Assembly: GCA_905331475.1 (NCBI GenBank)
Contig: CAJNYU010000350.1
Coordinates: 124,001 to 188,000 of the forward strand
Direction of reading: 5' to 3'
Length of the DNA stretch: 64,000 nucleotides
Origin: Rotaria socialis
Lineage: Eukaryota; Rotifera; Eurotatoria; Philodinida; Philodinidae
Shown here: in pieces, positions 60,636-64,000 of the stretch
How the letters are laid out: every line of letters starts with the position of its first letter
Numbering within the stretch: position 1 is the first letter of the stretch
Position numbers and translations under genes: made by a program
Notes under the pieces: model-generated
The model's database searches: none
Told to the model about the DNA's origin: nothing
What the model saw: the letters and a program-made list of their open reading frames with translations, nothing else

Positions 60636-63252
60636 ATGTGTTATCATTATATATTCTTATTAATTTTCATCAATTTATCAAATGGTGATCAATGTAAAAT
60701 AAATAATCAAACTGAGTAAATAAAATTTATTTTTGTTTTTAAATTAAAAAGAATCAAAAATATACTTATGATATTTTTCTTATAGGTATTTTATATCAAA
60801 ATCGGGTCAATGTATATCTTGTTTATCTCATTGTAATTATCAAACAAATGTATGTTTACATGCTAATCTATTACATCGTCTTTGCTCATCGATTTATTTT
60901 GCTCGAAATATTCGGGAATGCCAACAAAGATTAACACCAGAAATCGTTCGATCATTTTTACTTACAAATCAATCAAATATAGTTCATGATGATAAAGATA
61001 ATGATGAACCGGTTAGCCTTTATTTACGAAATAAAAATTACTTTCTCTGTTATGTAAAAATTTTATCGCTAGTTTCTTGGCGAAGAATTAAACTAAAAGA
61101 TTGAAATGAAAGTTAAATTATTTCTCAAATAGCGAATTGAAATTTCTTTTTAATAACTCTTTATTACAATTCAGTATTACAATTAGCAACGAAACAAAGA
61201 CAAAAAGAGAAATAGGTTACAAAAACTCTTATCTTGTCTTATCGTAAAAATAAATAATAATAATAATAATAATAATAGATACTGTAGTGAACATATTTTT
61301 AGTATTGGCATAAGATCCTGTCGCTCAATAAGCAAAACTGCTATAGACAATTTATGCGAATATTTTTTCTTTCTTTTTGTGTCCCAAACACTACAGTACA
61401 CTTTTTTTTATATACGTATCGTCATATTTGTTCTGTTCTATGGATAAGAGAGGTACAGAAAAATATATTATTTTATTAATGACAATTAATTTAACAATCA
61501 TACGATTGAATACTGACATGATAACAAACAAAAAAACTAATTTTTACAGTTGACTCGCCGAAGTTTATCAGTCTTTTTTCTTTACTGAGTAATTCTTTCA
61601 ATATCACCTTTGATCCAGCTGAAAAAAATAAAAGAATTTCTTAATCAATTGTAAGGAAAAAATGATCAAATGTGTTAATATTCATGATGCATTTTTGACT
61701 GTTGAAGATTTTCTCACGTTTCTTCGATTTCATCATCAATAAAAATATCTGAGAATTCTTCAATTTTTTTTGTATTGTTAGAAACGAACGATTGACAAAT
61801 ATCGCTTTACAAGATTAAGTTACAGCACAGTTCATGAACTTTTGAGCAATAAACATATTTGTAAAAATAGAGCAGTTGTTACTCGAGTAATCCATCATTT
61901 TATACGCAATTATTCGCATTTGGGTCAAATAAAACTTTTCCGCCCGCATCTCAATGTTAGTGATGATCATCTACTAAAAGATAAGTATACAGTAGAAGCA
62001 TTCTACGGAACTCTAAAAACTATCATACAGATAAAATTGATAAGGTATGATTTTTCTTTAAAATCCAAATTAGCTATATTTTACAAGAAAAAAATAAAAT
62101 AAAATACACAATTTTTGATAGTTAGCACATGCTTAAATGTCTTATTTAATCGTTTCAATTAGTTTGCTATTTGACCCCCACATGATTCATTTATTAATAA
62201 ACTTTTTGCACAAAAAAACCTCATCGAATATGTCCCAAAGGCACAATTGTCAATGCTAGTTTTTGGGTTTCGAATATCAATAAAATTCTTCTGTAATAAA
62301 TAGTTCTATTTGTATTAGGTGTGCCTGTTTTGTGGAAATTCTACTCGTGGTCTTCGATGCGAATATTGCCGTCAGCGACCAAATGGAAAACAACTTTCGC
62401 ATTTAATTGAATTGAAGACACCATCAACAATTTGTTTTGAATGTTCATGTTTTGGACAGACATACGATTGTCGAACAAATAGTAAATAAAATCTTAAGAA
62501 ACAGAAATAGATTCAAAAATTTTTTTTTGTCGTTTTTAAGTAACCAATGGTTGTAAGTGTCTTTCACATTTATTGGATCCAAATTTGGTTGATTTAAATC
62601 TTTATCAATGCCTTTTAAACCGAACCACTGTAAATAATCATGAACAAAGTCAATGTCGTTCAAGAATTCATCAACAATGTAGTATTTGTAAACGTGGTTA
62701 TAATGGTGTTACATCTGAACGCGGTCATCGATGCTATAAGTTTGTTCTTCTTTCTATCCATTATTTGTTCTGCCTTGAATAACCATGTTCTGATTTTTAA
62801 AGAGCATTACTAACTGATACAATTCAATGTTTTGATTATGGAAATTCTGTAAAATCATGTTTAAATGGTAACGAAATAATTAGAAGTGAAGATAATAGAA
62901 CAATTTCATTTGAAATAACTCCAAGTTATCGCAATCTTAATATTCGGTTAGAAAAAAATTAAAAGTTTACCGACTAAGTGAAAATTTTACTTTTATTTTT
63001 AGAGTTTTAATTGGAATAGAAAATGGTTATGTTGACGTAATATGTTCAATACGCAATGCTAATTTTATTGTCAAAGATAATCATCATGTTTACTTTGAAC
63101 ACCAATCACTAATTGATACTGAACCAGTTATTCGTGATTATGATTTAACAAATGAAGATTTAAATTTTGGTAAAACTCGATTTTCTTTTATTATGCTAAG
63201 AATATATTTTGAAAAACAAAGTCATAGAATATTCTACTCTCAAGAGAGATAA
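60636..63252 (+). CDS. MEGF8/attractin-like Cys-rich secreted protein, short form
   Basis: Exons 60636-60715, 60786-61011, 62319-62481, 62541-62739, 62803-62946 and 63003-63252 give 353 residues. A signal peptide (MCYHYIFLLIFINLSNG) leads into Cys-rich EGF/PSI-like modules (GQCISCLSHCNY; CLFCGNSTRGLRCEYC; CSICKRGY...GHRCYK). A beta-rich segment follows, with FEITPSYRNLNIRVLIGIE, which resembles the membrane-proximal region after the laminin-EGF repeats of attractin and MEGF8. Those proteins are large receptors; here the kelch and CUB parts are missing. The last exon reads to a stop, but a donor-like GGTAAAAC at 63169 could instead lead to exons beyond the window. Intron 2 is 1.3 kb. Confidence 0.55.
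61660..62043 (+). other. Unexplained coding-like fragment inside MEGF8-like intron 2
   Basis: Two open stretches: one from ATG at 61662 to a stop near 61740 (starting MIKCVNIHDAFLTVEDF) and, after an acceptor-like TTGTTAG at about 61780, one running to 62041 (about 86 codons, including VVTRVIHHFIRNY and KYTVEAFYGTLK), ending in a donor-like AAG/GTATGA. No GT lies between the two that would join them in frame. It may be a decayed mobile-element ORF or nested gene remnant. Confidence 0.3.
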
Positions 63253-64000
63253 TAGTCGTATGTTTTTAACAATGAAATCGTCAGGGAGAAATCTAAGTAA
63301 ATGACTGCCATCGAAAAGGTTAGATCATTGAAGTAAGCAAAAGAAATTATAGGCAATTGATTCTCAAGATTGATACTATGCTAATATAAAATAATAAGAA
63401 ATAGACTAATCGTACTGTTAGATTAAAAATTGATCGATTGATTTCGGCATGTACTTTCTCATGGGTCTTACTTCTAAATATGACTTTTAAAAAATTCCTT
63501 GAAAAGCTATTGTCTGCTCAATTCCTCAAATGAGTTTTGACTACTCTATTTCAAAATTTGTCGGATTTTGTAAATTTTAAGAGAAAATTGAACATATGAA
63601 GAATTTGTTGTTCTAATATTCAAAACATTAAGATAATTTTATCGTGCAGCTAAAACCAATTATAGCTATCTTCTACGTAAGCATTAGTGACATCTTCTTT
63701 TTCTTCACTGTTTAAAAGATAAACTTTCGAGCTATGTGTGATATTGAATACATATAAATTATATGTTTTTTATCTTTTTGCATAAATCTGATTAATCAGC
63801 AAATATTTCGAGGATTATTACATTTAACGTCTATCAGATGCTACATAAAATATAGTCGTCTGCAATTATGAGTCAGTCAGAGAATTCTATACTGTGAGCA
63901 TTAAATCATGCAATATTTTGTCTTTCATTTATTGAAAACATATTAATCATGAATTTCTTCGATGCATCTTCAATAGTACCTTCTTGTAAGGATCAAGAAA
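63253..64000. other. Right-edge region, no gene called
   Basis: AT-rich. An open frame from ATG at about 63950 runs off the window (MNFFDASSIVPSCKDQE) and could be the start of an exon, but 50 bases are too few to support a gene. Confidence 0.3.

Overview
The window looks like nuclear DNA of a small, AT-rich, intron-dense invertebrate, and a bdelloid rotifer (Adineta/Rotaria type) is the best guess. The reasons are GT-AG introns that are mostly 45-80 nt, animal housekeeping genes close to their vertebrate orthologues, an F-box/LRR-like gene and a secreted Cys-containing gene of types I associate with bdelloids, and repeated 'pyrimidine-rich tract + AG' sites a few bases upstream of start codons, as expected for spliced-leader trans-splicing. 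This is judged by eye without a database search. All exon models were assembled by hand from splice signals and reading phase; every multi-exon model given as intact closes in frame.

Layout. 0-6 kb: the 5' part of an SDR16C-type dehydrogenase (minus), then a BRI3-like membrane protein and SEC31 (COPII coat), both plus and probably co-transcribed. 8.2-13.3 kb: three plus-strand genes I cannot name. 13.3-20.7 kb: a gene-poor repeat island. It holds a GC-richer block, two diverged copies of one dispersed repeat, a 2.2-kb element with ~370-bp inverted arms, a 320-bp MITE-like element nested inside one of those arms, and a ~690-bp AT-rich palindrome. 21-27 kb: a GT77-like glycosyltransferase with unusually long introns, one carrying a small foldback element, then an LTR-like stretch and a short secreted protein.

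29.5-34.5 kb: F-box-type protein, nicotinamide riboside kinase (NMRK1), a four-TM orphan and SMIM12. 36.5-45.4 kb: the most structured part. Three minus-strand genes, FAM32A, XRCC4 and an RBR-type ubiquitin ligase, follow each other with 96- and 137-nt gaps and have acceptor-like sites just upstream of the second and third start codons. A plus-strand RING/B-box gene lies wholly inside a 3.3-kb XRCC4 intron. 46.6-47.6 kb: an alpha/beta-hydrolase gene that appears broken. 50.5 kb: a proline-rich, possibly C2-containing protein. 51.6-59.9 kb: a 14-exon FAM193-like gene. 60.6-63.3 kb: a short MEGF8/attractin-like secreted protein, with an unexplained coding-like fragment in its second intron.

The genes do not form one pathway. 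The closest functional link is the FAM32A/XRCC4/RBR cluster (a nuclear apoptosis/splicing-linked protein, an end-joining repair scaffold, a ubiquitin ligase), but a shared role there is only inference.
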